Shown here piece by piece: positions 54,416 through 63,599 of a DNA stretch of 64,000 nucleotides. Under the pieces are notes generated by a model that was given only the letters and a program-made list of their open reading frames with translations, was not told the origin of the DNA and searched no databases. The translations under genes and the position numbers were made by a program. Within the stretch, counting starts at the first letter, position 1. Each line of letters starts with the position of its first letter. The stretch comes from CAVZVZ01 sp963778895 (lineage in GTDB: Bacteria > Actinomycetota > Acidimicrobiia > Acidimicrobiales > Acidimicrobilacustridaceae), in NCBI GenBank assembly GCA_963778895.1, contig CAVZVZ010000005.1:1736001-1800000 (forward strand), written 5' to 3'.

Positions 54416-55162
54416 TTAGGGCAGGCTCAGCGTGAGCTGGCTGTCGACCGTCGGGCCGGTCAGCGAAACACCGTCGGTCGAGAAGATCACCTCGGTGATC
54501 GTCGTCGGCTGCGGCGGGGTACCGATCGACGCGCCAACCGAGCACCCGACACCAAGGTCGAGCGACGACTGACCGAACACGATGTTGCCGTTCGTGTCGA
54601 GGCTGGAGTACACCGAACCAACCGGGGCCTTCTTGCTGATGACCGGAGCCTGCAGCAGATCGCCCTTGAGGTCCATACCGAGACCCGGGCCCTTGGTGAT
54701 GATGCCATTCGAGATACCGAAGGTATCAAGCGTGGCGCCAGCGCCGAGACGCAGGTAGGCCGACGTCTTGAGCTGCTTGCCGAGCTCGAAGTTGGTCCAC
54801 GTCAGGTCCAGCTTGCCGTCGACGGGGTCGATGTTCGGCGTCACCGGAGGAGTCGCGGAGCAGCTGGTCACACCAGCGAGCTTGCCCTTCTGGCTCACGA
54901 GCGGGCCCGTGGTGGCTGCAAGCGTGCCCGTGCAGGTACGCGGGTACTGACCGGCCGTCGGGACCTTCGGGCTGCCGACCGAGATGGTCTGCAACGTCGG
55001 AGTGAGCGTCAAACCGGGCTTGATGGTGCCGGTACCCGACACCTTGTCGCAAGTCAGGAACGTGGTTGCCGCATGAGCGGTGCCCCCACCCCCGACAATG
55101 AGAAGACCGGCCGCAAGACCGGCTGCAGCTGCAACAGCAGCTACGCGTGAACGAAACTTCAC
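54416..55162 (-). CDS. Secreted protein of unknown function
   Basis: The 248 residues start with a signal peptide (RVAAVAAAAGLAAGLLIVGG, cleaved after THAHA-like AHA in GGTAHAATT), then a beta-rich exported domain of about 215 residues with TCDKVSGTGTIKPGLTLTP, YPRTCTGTLAATTGPL, VDGKLDLTWTNFELGKQLKT and FGQSSLDLGVGCSVGAS. I do not recognise the family; the repeated Thr/Gly/Leu-rich strands suggest an all-beta surface protein. Start is GTG with GGGGGAAC upstream. It has its own strong terminator, so it may be highly expressed. Confidence 0.6.
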   Translation of the reverse strand: MKFRSRVAAVAAAAGLAAGLLIVGGGGTAHAATTFLTCDKVSGTGTIKPGLTLTPTLQTISVGSPKVPTAGQYPRTCTGTLAATTGPLVSQKGKLAGVTSCSATPPVTPNIDPVDGKLDLTWTNFELGKQLKTSAYLRLGAGATLDTFGISNGIITKGPGLGMDLKGDLLQAPVISKKAPVGSVYSSLDTNGNIVFGQSSLDLGVGCSVGASIGTPPQPTTITEVIFSTDGVSLTGPTVDSQLTLSLP

Positions 55163-55482
55163 GTGGGTTCCCCCTTGTAGTTTGGATCCCGGACTCGGCC
55201 GCCAGCCCGGGTTTGCACACGATTGGGAAGTCTGTCGACCGGCGATGCGTGCCCTGAACCGAGCGTCGTCGTCCCCTATACGAACTGCCAGATCACCAAG
55301 GTGATCGCATCAGCAGATCGAGCCCCCACGAGGGCCGTTGTGCGGCCGGGCGTCAGTGTTGCCGCAGAGTGTGACGGGCGTCAAGCCACCCCGGGCGAAA
55401 CTGAACCCAACGGCCCATGACGCGGGGGCGAACAACCCAGTCGGGCCGGGGCTCGGCGCGCGGCGGGTTTACGATCCCGCCG
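55163..55482. other. Divergent intergenic region without a gene
   Basis: These 320 bases separate the secreted-protein gene (minus) from the phosphatase gene (plus). The stretch near 55260-55330 is less GC-rich than its surroundings and could hold promoters. I see no RNA gene, repeat or short reading frame that I can support. Confidence 0.4.
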
Positions 55483-57577
55483 ATGTCGCGTGCGGAGTTG
55501 TCACCGACGGAGCTCCTGCAGCGGCTGAACCAGCTGGTCACCGCCCTCGGGACCGCGGCGTCGGCCACCGACCTCCCAGCCGTCGTCCTGCGCCAGCTCG
55601 CGACGACGTTCGGCGCGTCGGCGGCCCGGCTCACGCTCGTGGACGAGGGCGCGGGGTCCTCAGTGGAAACGGTGGTGGCCGAGCATGGCGACGTGGTGGG
55701 GGTGGCCGGTCCGGCGTGGGTCTCACTCGAGTTGTCGGTCGGAGTGCGCGCGCTCGGCGTGATCGAGCTCGGGTTCGAGGAGCCGCAGACGATCAGCGAC
55801 GCCGAACGATCGTCGATGCACGCGGCGGCCGCGCTCGTCGCACAAGCGGTCGAGAACGCACATCTTGTCGACGCTCGGCAACGAGCCGACGAAGCGAGCG
55901 CGCGACTCGCGTTCCTCGGTGAGGTCAGCCACGCGGTCGCGTCGTCGCTCGAGCTACGCGAACTGCTCGACCGATTGTGTGGGGTGGGTGTCCCGCGCCT
56001 CGGCGATTGGTCGACCATCTTCTTGCCCGAGGGCGTCTCGCTCGAACGCAGCGCGGGCGCGCACTCCGATCCCAGCAAGCAGCCGCTCGTCGATCGGTTG
56101 GTCGGCCGTTTCTCGGTACCGCTGGCCGGGACGAACCCGATAGCGCGCGCCTTTCGCACTGGTGAGATCCAAGTCGAGCCGGCCGTGGATCGCGAGCTGG
56201 TCGCCTCCATCGTCGACGACCGCGAGTACATCGACACCGTGCTCGAGCTGTCCGGGGGTGGCGCGTTGATGGTGCCGTTGATGGTCCGCGGTCGATCGGT
56301 CGGCGTGATCACGTTCGCCATCGAAGATTCGGACCACCGCTTCGACGAAGACGACGTGTGGCTGGCGCGAGAGGTCGCCGGACGCGCTGCGGTGGGCATC
56401 GACAACGCGAGCCGCTATGAGCAAGAGCATCTGGTCGCGGAGTTGTTGCAGCGAGCGGTTCTGCCCGAGCAACTCCCCGAACCGCCAGCGCTCGATCTCG
56501 CGGCGCGATATCTCCCCGCCGGACCGGGCGTCGAGGTGGGCGGCGACTGGTACGACGCCTTCGTGCTCGATGACGGCGGTGTCGGGCTCGTGATCGGTGA
56601 CGTCGCGGGCCACGACATCGCCGCGGCTTCGTCGATGGCCCAGTTGCGCAACGCGTTGCGGGCCTACGCCCTGGAGGGCGCGTCGCCGGCCGTCGTGCTC
56701 ACGCGACTCAACCATCTCCTGTGTCGTAGCAACGACCCGTTGTTCGCCACGGTCATCTTCGGCGTGCTCTCGCCCGACCGGACCCGATTCCGCTGGGCCA
56801 ACGCCGGCCATCCGCCGATGGCGATCGTCCACCGCGACGGTACGTCTCTGCTGAGTCGGCCTCGCGGGTTGGTGCTCGGCGTGCGCTCGGACCTCGACTA
56901 TCCCGAGGGTGAGGTGCCCATCAGCCCGCACGACCTCTTGGTGCTCTACACCGACGGCCTGATCGAACGACGGGGGGAGAACCTCCAATCCGGGATCGAG
57001 CGCTTGCTGAACGTGGCCTCGTCCGCGGCCGCACGCGGACCGAGCGCCGACGCCGTCGCCGAGCGCCTGCTGCAGATCCTGCTCGCGCGACAAGCACGAG
57101 CCGACGACGTCTGTCTGCTGACGGCGTGGCGCCTCCCCACGTTCGGAGCCGGCCGTGGAGGTGAGCTTGCCGGCCGATCCTTCGAGCAGTCGCGTGGCTC
57201 GACTCCATGTCACGACGGCACTCGAGGCTTGGGACGCGACCGAGCTCGCCGATCCCGCCGAGTTGCTCGTGAGCGAACTGGTCACCAACGCCGTGTCGCA
57301 CGTGGGCACCGGGGTGCGGTTGCGTGTCGAGCGGCTGCCGTTGGGGGTTCGAGTCCGCGTCTTCGACGGTGGGGATGACCGGCTCCCCGCACCGCGGCAC
57401 GTGGTACCGCCCGACGAACCCACGGGACGGGGCTTGTTGATCGTCGACAACGTGGCCGACCGCTGGGGTGTCGAGCGCACCGATGCCGGCAAGCAGGTGT
57501 GGTTCGAGCTGTCGTTCCAGGGCGCGGCGCGGCGCTGGGCGCGTCTCGCCGTGGACCGGGGAACTAGTCGAAGGTGA
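55483..57577 (+). CDS. GAF-GAF-PP2C phosphatase fused to anti-sigma-type kinase domain (one frameshift)
   Basis: From ATG 55483 there are two GAF-like sensor domains (about 10-125 and 155-310), then an RsbU/SpoIIE-type PP2C phosphatase with VGGDWYDAFVLDDGGVGLVI (352 on), GDVAGHDIAAASSMAQLRNA (372 on) and LVLYTDGLIERRGENLQSGI. A frame change near 57140 leads to an HATPase_c (RsbW-like) domain: LVSELVTNAVSHVGTGVRLR, GRGLLIVDNVADRWGV. The order sensor, phosphatase, kinase is known in streptomycetes and suggests control of an anti-anti-sigma switch. Soluble. Its 3' end overlaps the protease gene by 14 bases. Confidence 0.8.
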
Positions 57578-58469
57578 CGGAGATCGTGTGGGTGTCGGTG
57601 CCTCGCAGGACGCGGAGCTCGAGGGTTGGCTCGGTCCAGTCGTCGAGCACGGCGTGCAAGTCGTCGACGCTCGTGATCGGTCGGCCACCGACTTCGACGA
57701 TGAGGTCACCCTCACGGACGCCGGCGGTGGCGGCCGGAGCGTCGGGATCGACGGCGCGGACGAGCAACCCGTCGTGTTCGTCGAGCCCGACTGCCGCTCG
57801 CAGCTTGCGTGCCACCCGGGGCGGCACGACCGCGACACCGAGGGAGCGCCGGTCCGGGACCGTGCCCTGCGAGAGGTCGTCGAGTCGGGCGCGCAGCGCT
57901 TGGTCGACGGGGAGCGCGAGGTAGAAGCCTTCGCCGAGGCGGTGCGTGTTGAGGCCGATGGCCCGACCGGAGCGATCGAGGACCGGTCCGCCCGACGACC
58001 CGCGCGCCAGCGGGGCCGTGTGCTCGAGGCTGCCGGCGATGCGGCGACCGCGCGGACCGCGGAACTCGCGCCCGACGCTCGACACGATGCCGAAGCTGAG
58101 TCGCGTGCCTCGACCGCCCGGGTTGGCCAGCGCGAACACCGCGTCGCCGGCCTCGGGGGCCGAATCAGCCCATTCGATGGGGGCGACGTCACCGGTGTCG
58201 ACGGCCAGCACCGCGAGGTCACCGTCGAGATCGGCGGCCCGCACCTCGGCGGTTTCGACGCGACCGTCGGCGAAGGTCACCTCGACGCCGCTGGAGTTTG
58301 GCTGGTCGTGGCGACCCCGCCGGTGGGAGAGGTTGTGGGCGTTGGTGGCGACGAGGCCCGGTGCGACGACCACACCGCTGCCTCGGCGACCGACTCCGAC
58401 GACCGACGGGCCCGCTTCGTGGGCGACCTGGTGGCCGGAGCTGGTGAGTTCATCGAGGAGAGACGTCAT
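57564..58469 (-). CDS. HtrA-like trypsin/PDZ serine protease without signal peptide
   Basis: The 301 residues have a chymotrypsin fold with catalytic His45 (VATNAHN), Asp84 (DLDGDLAVLAV) and Ser159 (GSSGGPVLD), then one PDZ domain (about 215-300, GVREGDLIVEVGGRPITSVD). HtrA proteins act outside the cell membrane, but no signal peptide or membrane helix is visible, so this copy may work in the cytoplasm or start further upstream. Divergent from the HxlR regulator with a palindromic operator between them, which suggests direct control. Confidence 0.82.
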   Translation of the reverse strand: MTSLLDELTSSGHQVAHEAGPSVVGVGRRGSGVVVAPGLVATNAHNLSHRRGRHDQPNSSGVEVTFADGRVETAEVRAADLDGDLAVLAVDTGDVAPIEWADSAPEAGDAVFALANPGGRGTRLSFGIVSSVGREFRGPRGRRIAGSLEHTAPLARGSSGGPVLDRSGRAIGLNTHRLGEGFYLALPVDQALRARLDDLSQGTVPDRRSLGVAVVPPRVARKLRAAVGLDEHDGLLVRAVDPDAPAATAGVREGDLIVEVGGRPITSVDDLHAVLDDWTEPTLELRVLRGTDTHTISVTFD

Positions 58470-58480
58470 GGGCGTAGAGT

Positions 58481-58505
58481 AACTTGCAAATCACAAGTTG
58501 CAAGT
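58481..58505. promoter_or_regulatory. Palindromic operator between protease and HxlR genes
   Basis: ACTTGCAA (58482-58489) and TTGCAAGT (58498-58505) form a perfect 8-base inverted repeat, and a third half-site CAAGTT overlaps the spacer to give AACTTG-N7-CAAGTT. HxlR regulators bind such spaced palindromes. It lies 12 bases from the protease start and 32 from the regulator start. Confidence 0.6.
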
Positions 58506-58536
58506 CGACGAGTCAGAAAGGGCAGGGATCCGAAAC

Positions 58537-58944
58537 ATGGCCGGAGGACTGACCGAGGCGGTCGGGAGCATCGGCGACCGTTGGTCGCTGCTGATCGTCG
58601 ATGCGCTGCTCGACGGCGCCCAGCGCTTCGGCGAGCTGACCGACGCGGTCGAGGGGGTGGCGCCGAACATCTTGTCGGCCCGGCTCAAGAACCTCGAGCG
58701 TGACGGCCTCGTGGTGGGTCGGCCGTACTCCGAACGCCCCCTTCGCCTCAGCTACGAGCTGACCCAGCCTGGCCACGAGCTCGGCGACGCGCTGCGGCTG
58801 CTGGCGTCGTGGGGGGCCGAGCGTCGTGGTCGCGGGCGCCGCACGCGTCACGCCGTGTGTGGGTCCGAGCTCGATGTCCGCTGGTGGTGCCCCAGCTGCG
58901 CCGAGGCGGTCGACGACGAGGATGCGGATCTGCACTGGGTGTGA
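58537..58944 (+). CDS. HxlR family transcriptional regulator with C-terminal zinc ribbon
   Basis: The 135-residue product has the HxlR winged helix (GGLTEAVGSIGDRWSLLIVD, RFGELTDAVEGVAPNILSAR, LKNLERDGLVVGRPYSERPL) and a C-terminal Cys cluster in AVCGSELDVRWWCPSCAEAV that looks like a small zinc ribbon. ATG 58537 is chosen because the frame open further upstream would include the operator. GGCAGGGA is the ribosome site. The Cys cluster may sense redox or metal; the known family often responds to aldehydes or quinones. Likely regulates itself and the divergent protease. Confidence 0.83.
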   Translation: MAGGLTEAVGSIGDRWSLLIVDALLDGAQRFGELTDAVEGVAPNILSARLKNLERDGLVVGRPYSERPLRLSYELTQPGHELGDALRLLASWGAERRGRGRRTRHAVCGSELDVRWWCPSCAEAVDDEDADLHWV

Positions 58945-58953
58945 GCGGACGGG

Positions 58954-59598
58954 CTAGATGTAGGCCGCTTGCTTCTCGTTGTTGATGCCGCGCAACAACT
59001 CGACGAACTCGGGACCGGCCTTCGCGGGTGAGCCGCAGTCGAACGGTGGCTGAGGGTCGTACTCGATCGACAGCTGGATCGCCTTGGCCATGTCGTCGCC
59101 GCCGATGTGGGCGGTGAGCGTCAGTGCCATGTCGATGCCCGACGAGACACCGGCGGCCGTGATGATCTTGCCGCGCTCGACCACTCGTTCCGCGGTGGGG
59201 ATCGCGCCCGTGGATGCGAGCACCTCGTAGGACGCCCAATGAGTCGTGGCGTCGAGGCCTTCGAGCAATCCGGCCGCGCCGAGCAGGAGCGAACCGGTGC
59301 ACACCGAGGTCGTCCATGTGGTGGTCTCGTGGATGGCGCGAACCCAGTCGAGGTGCGCAGCGTCCTTCATCAGCGGTCGGGTGCCGAAGCCGCCCGGCAC
59401 GACGAGGACGTCCGCCGCCGTGATCTCGTCGAAGCTGGCGTCGGCCATGACGCCCAGCGAACCTTGGTCGGTGCGGTACTCACCGCGTTCACGAGCGACG
59501 AACACCACTTCGTTGCCGGGGATGCGTGACAACACGTCGTAGGGGCCGACGGCGTCGAGGGCCGTGATGGCGGGATACAACACGATGGCGGTTTGCAT
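58954..59598 (-). CDS. DJ-1/PfpI family protein, isocyanide hydratase-like
   Basis: The 214 residues match isonitrile (isocyanide) hydratase of Pseudomonas: TALDAVGPYDVLSRIPG with the catalytic Asp, VVPGGFGTRPLMKDA, the Cys-Thr pair in TSVCTGSLLLGAAGLLEGL, ATTHWASYEVLASTGAIP and GVSSGIDMALTLTAHIGGDD. That enzyme hydrates isocyanides to N-formamides. Assignment rests on motif likeness; other DJ-1 functions are possible. It follows the GlxA-type regulator gene on the same strand after about 40 bases, so the regulator may sense its substrate. Confidence 0.75.
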   Translation of the reverse strand: MQTAIVLYPAITALDAVGPYDVLSRIPGNEVVFVARERGEYRTDQGSLGVMADASFDEITAADVLVVPGGFGTRPLMKDAAHLDWVRAIHETTTWTTSVCTGSLLLGAAGLLEGLDATTHWASYEVLASTGAIPTAERVVERGKIITAAGVSSGIDMALTLTAHIGGDDMAKAIQLSIEYDPQPPFDCGSPAKAGPEFVELLRGINNEKQAAYI

Positions 59599-59638
59599 GG
59601 GATTCTCCTGTGTTTCTGGCCCGAACCAGTTGGCACGG

Positions 59639-60631
59639 TCAGGCGGGTTGGCGGAAGCGGGCCCGGTAGTCGCTCGGCGCGACCCCGAGCGTGCGGTGAA
59701 AGGCGCGCCGCAGGGTTTCGACCGACCCGAAACCGGCGGCGTCCGACACGGCGTCGAGGCCGATGCCGGTCTCCTCGAGCAGTCGCCGCGCGATGTCGAC
59801 TCGAGATCGTTCGACGTACACAGCTGGCGTCACGCCTGTCTCGCGCGTGAACACGCGCGCGAAATGCCGCGGGCTCATGGCAACGCGCCCGGCGAGCGTC
59901 GCCACCGACAGATCGTCGGCCGGGTGTTCGACGATCCATGTCTGTAGGTCGCGCAACGGCTCGCGCTCGGCAGACTGCGCGCGCAGTTGGGTGGAGAACT
60001 GTGATTGGCCACCCGGTCGCCGTACGAACAGCACGAGCCAACGCGCCACTTCGAGGGCGACGTCCCGGCCGAGGTCCTCTTCGACGAGCGACAGGGCCAA
60101 GTCCATGCCGGCGGTGATGCCGGCGGAGGTGGCGATCTTGCCGTCGCGCACGTAGATCGCGTCGGCGTCGACGACGGTGGTGGGGAAGGCCCGCTCGAGC
60201 TCGTCACACACGCTCCAGTGCGTGGTGGCGCGGCGACCGTCGAGCAGCCCCGCCTGCGCGAGCAGGAAGGCGCCGCTGCAGACCGACGCGACACGACGGC
60301 AACGGGGCTCGACCGTGCGTAGCCAGTCGATCAGCACCACGTCGCCGAGCGCGGCGACGGTGCCGTTGCCGCCGGCCACGATCACGGTGTCGATCCCCGT
60401 GGTGCGATCAGCCAGCCGGGCGTGGGCCGCCAGGCGCAGACCGCTCGAGGTCGTGAGCCACTCACCGTCGCTCGTGACCAGCTCCACCCGATAGGCGCCC
60501 GGGCGGAACCGGCAGGCCAGGTCGAAGACCTCGAGCGGTCCGGCCACGTCGAGGAGCTGGACCGTGGGAAAGCCGACGATCACGATGTCCCGAGGCGTGG
60601 GTGAGGGGCCGTAGGCGGGCATGCCTCGCAT
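59639..60631 (-). CDS. GlxA family AraC-type regulator with DJ-1 domain
   Basis: The product, about 330 residues, has an N-terminal DJ-1/PfpI-like ligand domain (DIVIVGFPTVQLLDVAGPLE, VIVAGGNGTVAALGDVVLID, VCSGAFLLAQAGLLDGRRAT, ITAGMDLALSLVEEDLGRDV) and a C-terminal AraC/XylS helix-turn-helix pair (LAGRVAMSPRHFARVFTRET, GFGSVETLRRAFHRTLG). The Cys in ASVCSG is kept. ATG at 60631 or 60622 is the start. It likely controls the DJ-1 enzyme gene just downstream and may be co-transcribed with it. Confidence 0.82.
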   Translation of the reverse strand: MRGMPAYGPSPTPRDIVIVGFPTVQLLDVAGPLEVFDLACRFRPGAYRVELVTSDGEWLTTSSGLRLAAHARLADRTTGIDTVIVAGGNGTVAALGDVVLIDWLRTVEPRCRRVASVCSGAFLLAQAGLLDGRRATTHWSVCDELERAFPTTVVDADAIYVRDGKIATSAGITAGMDLALSLVEEDLGRDVALEVARWLVLFVRRPGGQSQFSTQLRAQSAEREPLRDLQTWIVEHPADDLSVATLAGRVAMSPRHFARVFTRETGVTPAVYVERSRVDIARRLLEETGIGLDAVSDAAGFGSVETLRRAFHRTLGVAPSDYRARFRQPA

Positions 60632-60676
60632 TGTGCGGCCCGACCGGCTTGTCCGCAATGCCTTAGTCCGGTCAGA

Positions 60677-61783
60677 TCAGGACGGATCGCTCCCGGGCCG
60701 GAACACGCCGTGAACGGGCGGCGGTGGTCCGGTCTCACCGCTCATGCGCCGCAACAGGGCTTCGACATCGTCGAAGCCGACCACCTCACGCGGAAGGTCG
60801 GCGAAGGGGAAGGGGCCCCGGACAAGGAGGTCCAGGGCCGCACCGTAGGCATCGGTGTCCACGCCGAGGGCGCCGAGGATGCGCAACTCCTTCAGGACCA
60901 CCACATCGGGCTGTACACCGGGCGCGTCGACCGGGCCCCGGGTGCCGGCGACCACGACGGTGCCGCCGGGTGCGGCCAACGCCAGGGCTTGGGCGAAGGC
61001 TCCTGGAGCGTTGGCGGTCACGTCGACGACCACGTCGGCCAGGCCGCCCGCGGCCCGGCGCATGGCCGTCACCGGATCCTCGCCGTCGACATCGACGGCG
61101 AGGTCTGCACCGAAGGCCGAGGCCCACGCGAGCCGGGCCCGGTCTCGTTCGCCGCGGCCGGTCACCATCACGAACGCGGCGCCCGCAGTCTTGGCCGCGG
61201 CGGCCACCGCGAGGCCGCGCACTCCGGGGCCGAGCACCGCGACTCGATCGCCGGGCTTCGTCCCCGGCAGGGTGACGCCCCACCTGATGCCCGCCCCGAC
61301 GGGATTGAAGAGCGTGGCGACGACGGCGTCGAGCTCATCCGGTATCGGGAGCACGAGTGAGTCGGGGGCCAGGTAGTGGTGCGTCGCATAGCCACCCCAC
61401 AACCCGGGCGGTCGTTCGACGTCGACGAAGCCGTACATGTCGCGCAGACCGTGAATCTTGCAACGCTGGTACGCGCCCTCGATGCACGCCGCGCACGTCC
61501 GGCAGGACTGGAACACCTCGATCGCGACCCGATCTCCTCGGGCCACGCCCAAACGTCGAGCCGCGGCCGCACCGACCTGTTCGAGCACGCCGACCGTCTC
61601 GTGGCCCGGCACGAACGCGAAGCCGCCTTGGAATTGGCCGGTGTACTGCTCGTGATCGGTGCCGCACAGCCCGCAGGCCTCGACTCGCACGAGGGCGTCG
61701 TCGTCGCCGATCGAAGGCACGGGCAACGCACGTGTCTCGAAGCGGCGAGGCGCCGTCAGCACGAGGGCCTGCGCGTCGGTCAT
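60677..61783 (-). CDS. Zinc-dependent alcohol dehydrogenase
   Basis: The 368-residue medium-chain dehydrogenase has catalytic zinc motifs CGLCGTDHEQYTGQ (Cys37) and PGHETVG (His61, Glu62), a Cys cluster FQSCRTCAACIEGAYQRC for the structural zinc, and the coenzyme motif LGPGVRGLAVAAAAKTAG. The Arg after the second Gly of the motif and the next acidic strand leave NAD against NADP undecided. The reaction is unknown. Divergent from the thioesterase gene by 37 bases. Confidence 0.87.
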   Translation of the reverse strand: MTDAQALVLTAPRRFETRALPVPSIGDDDALVRVEACGLCGTDHEQYTGQFQGGFAFVPGHETVGVLEQVGAAAARRLGVARGDRVAIEVFQSCRTCAACIEGAYQRCKIHGLRDMYGFVDVERPPGLWGGYATHHYLAPDSLVLPIPDELDAVVATLFNPVGAGIRWGVTLPGTKPGDRVAVLGPGVRGLAVAAAAKTAGAAFVMVTGRGERDRARLAWASAFGADLAVDVDGEDPVTAMRRAAGGLADVVVDVTANAPGAFAQALALAAPGGTVVVAGTRGPVDAPGVQPDVVVLKELRILGALGVDTDAYGAALDLLVRGPFPFADLPREVVGFDDVEALLRRMSGETGPPPPVHGVFRPGSDPS

Positions 61784-61820
61784 CCGCCGGCGACGGTAGC
61801 TCCCTCTACGTTGTGGGCCC

Positions 61821-62649
61821 ATGTCCGACGCCGTCGACCGTCTGCTGCACGTCCTGGACCTGGAACCCGACGGTCCGGACCGGTTTCGTGTCGCCAACCC
61901 CGACCCCGGGTGGGGCAACCGGGTGTTCGGCGGTCAGGTCGCGGCGCAGGCGATCCGGGCCGCCGTCGCGACGGTCGAGGCGGACCGCAGTCCGCACTCT
62001 TTGCACGCCTACTTCCTGCGGCCGGGACGTCCCGGTGTGCCGATCGCGTTCGACGTCGAGCGCACGCGCGACGGACGGTCGTTCACCACGCGCCGTGTCC
62101 TGGCCCAGCAGGGGGACGAGGTGATCTTCGAGATGTCGACGTCCATGCACGTCGTCGAACCGGGTGTCGACTACCAGATGCCGCTGCGCGCCGGATTGGC
62201 GCCGCCCGAGTCGCTGCTCGGATCGCGTCAGCTTCATCCCGGACGAGGCGCTCGACCGGTTGCCGATCGAGATGCGCGAGCTCGGCCCGACCGAAGCCGA
62301 TGCCGACGGGTGGCATGCGTCGACCCGACGGGTCTGGATGAAGGTGAAGCGCGAGCTGCCCGACGATCCGCTCCTACACGTGTGCGTGTTGACGTTCCTC
62401 TCCGACATGGGAGCGGTCATGGGCGCTCGGGCGCCGCTGCCAGAGCAGCCCCTCAGTCGCTTGATGGGCGCGAGTCTCGACCACGCCGTGTGGTTCCACC
62501 GCCCGATGCGGGCCGACGACTGGTTCTTGTACGACTTGCACGCCGTCTCGAATGCCGGGGCTCGCGGCCTCACGCGGGGGACCATGCACAGCATCGACGG
62601 CGTGCTCGGTGTCTCGGTGGCGCAGGAGGCACTGCTCCGCGTGCTGTGA
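61821..62649 (+). CDS. Acyl-CoA thioesterase II, TesB-like (one frameshift)
   Basis: The first half (LLHVLDLEPDGPDRFRVANP, GWGNRVFGGQVAAQAIRAAV, HSLHAYFLRPGRPGVPIAFD, GRSFTTRRVLAQQGDEVIFE) and, after a frame change near 62222, the second half (LDRLPIEMRELGPTEADADG, LTFLSDMGAVMGARAPLPEQ, GASLDHAVWFHRPMRADDWF, RGTMHSIDGVLGVSVAQEAL) are the double hot-dog fold of TesB; the Asp in LSDMG and the SLDHAVWFH segment are conserved. About 275 residues. It cleaves acyl-CoA esters. Confidence 0.85.
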
Positions 62650-62710
62650 TCGGGCCGGCGGATCGAGCCAAAGCTCAGATCGTGGCCCGGTTCGGCCGAT
62701 CAGGTGTGGA

Positions 62711-63566
62711 GTGCCCTTGCCCGAGAACGACGCCGACACGCTGCCCCTGCGGCGCATCACGTTCCACTACCCGGACGATCTCGATCCGGCGTGGATCCCC
62801 GACGTGCCTGAATTCGCCTACGCCGCGAACGGACTGTCGCTGCTGATGCCCTACGCCGAGCCGCTGTTCATCAAAGCGGTCCGGTCGGCGTTTCCCGTCA
62901 TCGACGACGACATGCGCGTGCGGACCGAGAACTACATCAAACAAGAGGTGGGTCATTACTCGGAGCACCAGCGTTTCAACGAGATCATCCGCGTCGCGCC
63001 ATCCTGGGGTCAGCCGCGTCGAACGGTGGATGAAGCGTTGCGCCGATTGGATCACGAACACGCGCAGTCGCAACTTCAATCTGGCCTTCGCCGCGGGCGG
63101 CGAGATCATGTCGTTCCTGCTCGCACGGTGGGTCGACAAGCACGCCGGCGATCTGTTCACGGGCGCTGAGCCGGTGCCCACCACCCTGTTCCTGTGGCAC
63201 CTGGCCGAGGAAGTCGAACACAAGAGCTCGGCATCGGATGTCTACGAGGCCGTGGACGGCTCGAAGCTGCGCTATGCGTTCGCGATGGTGCTCGGCACGG
63301 TGCTGCTCGGTTGGTTCGCGTGGGTGGCCGCGTTGGTGATGTTGCGCGATGACGGCCGATTGTTCAGTCCGGTCACTCACTGGCGGCTGTTGCGCTGGTC
63401 GCTGAGCCTGGCCTTCGAGCTCTTCCCGTCGATGCTGGTATCGGCGTTGCCCGGTCACCGACCGTCCGACTTCGCCGATCCCATCTTCTTGACGACCTGG
63501 CTGCGCCAATACGATCCCGCCACCCAGACGATGCCGCTGTGGGAGACCTCGGGCCGCACGGGCTGA
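62711..63566 (+). CDS. PF10118-type metal-dependent hydrolase (one frameshift)
   Basis: GTG at 62711 starts PLPENDADTLPLRRITFHYP, then ALFI-like YAEPLFIKAVRSAFPVIDDD and VRTENYIKQEVGHYSEHQRF with Glu/His metal ligands. After a frame change near 62997 it continues VERWMKRCADWITNTRSRNF, LWHLAEEVEHKSSASDVYEA (more ligands) and membrane-like helices (VLGTVLLGWFAWVAALVML). This matches the predicted metal-dependent hydrolase family (DUF2236/PF10118 type). Restored length about 285 residues. The substrate is unknown. Confidence 0.7.
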
Positions 63567-63599
63567 GCAGAGCGGTCCGAGGCGCGGCAGGCTGTGGTC

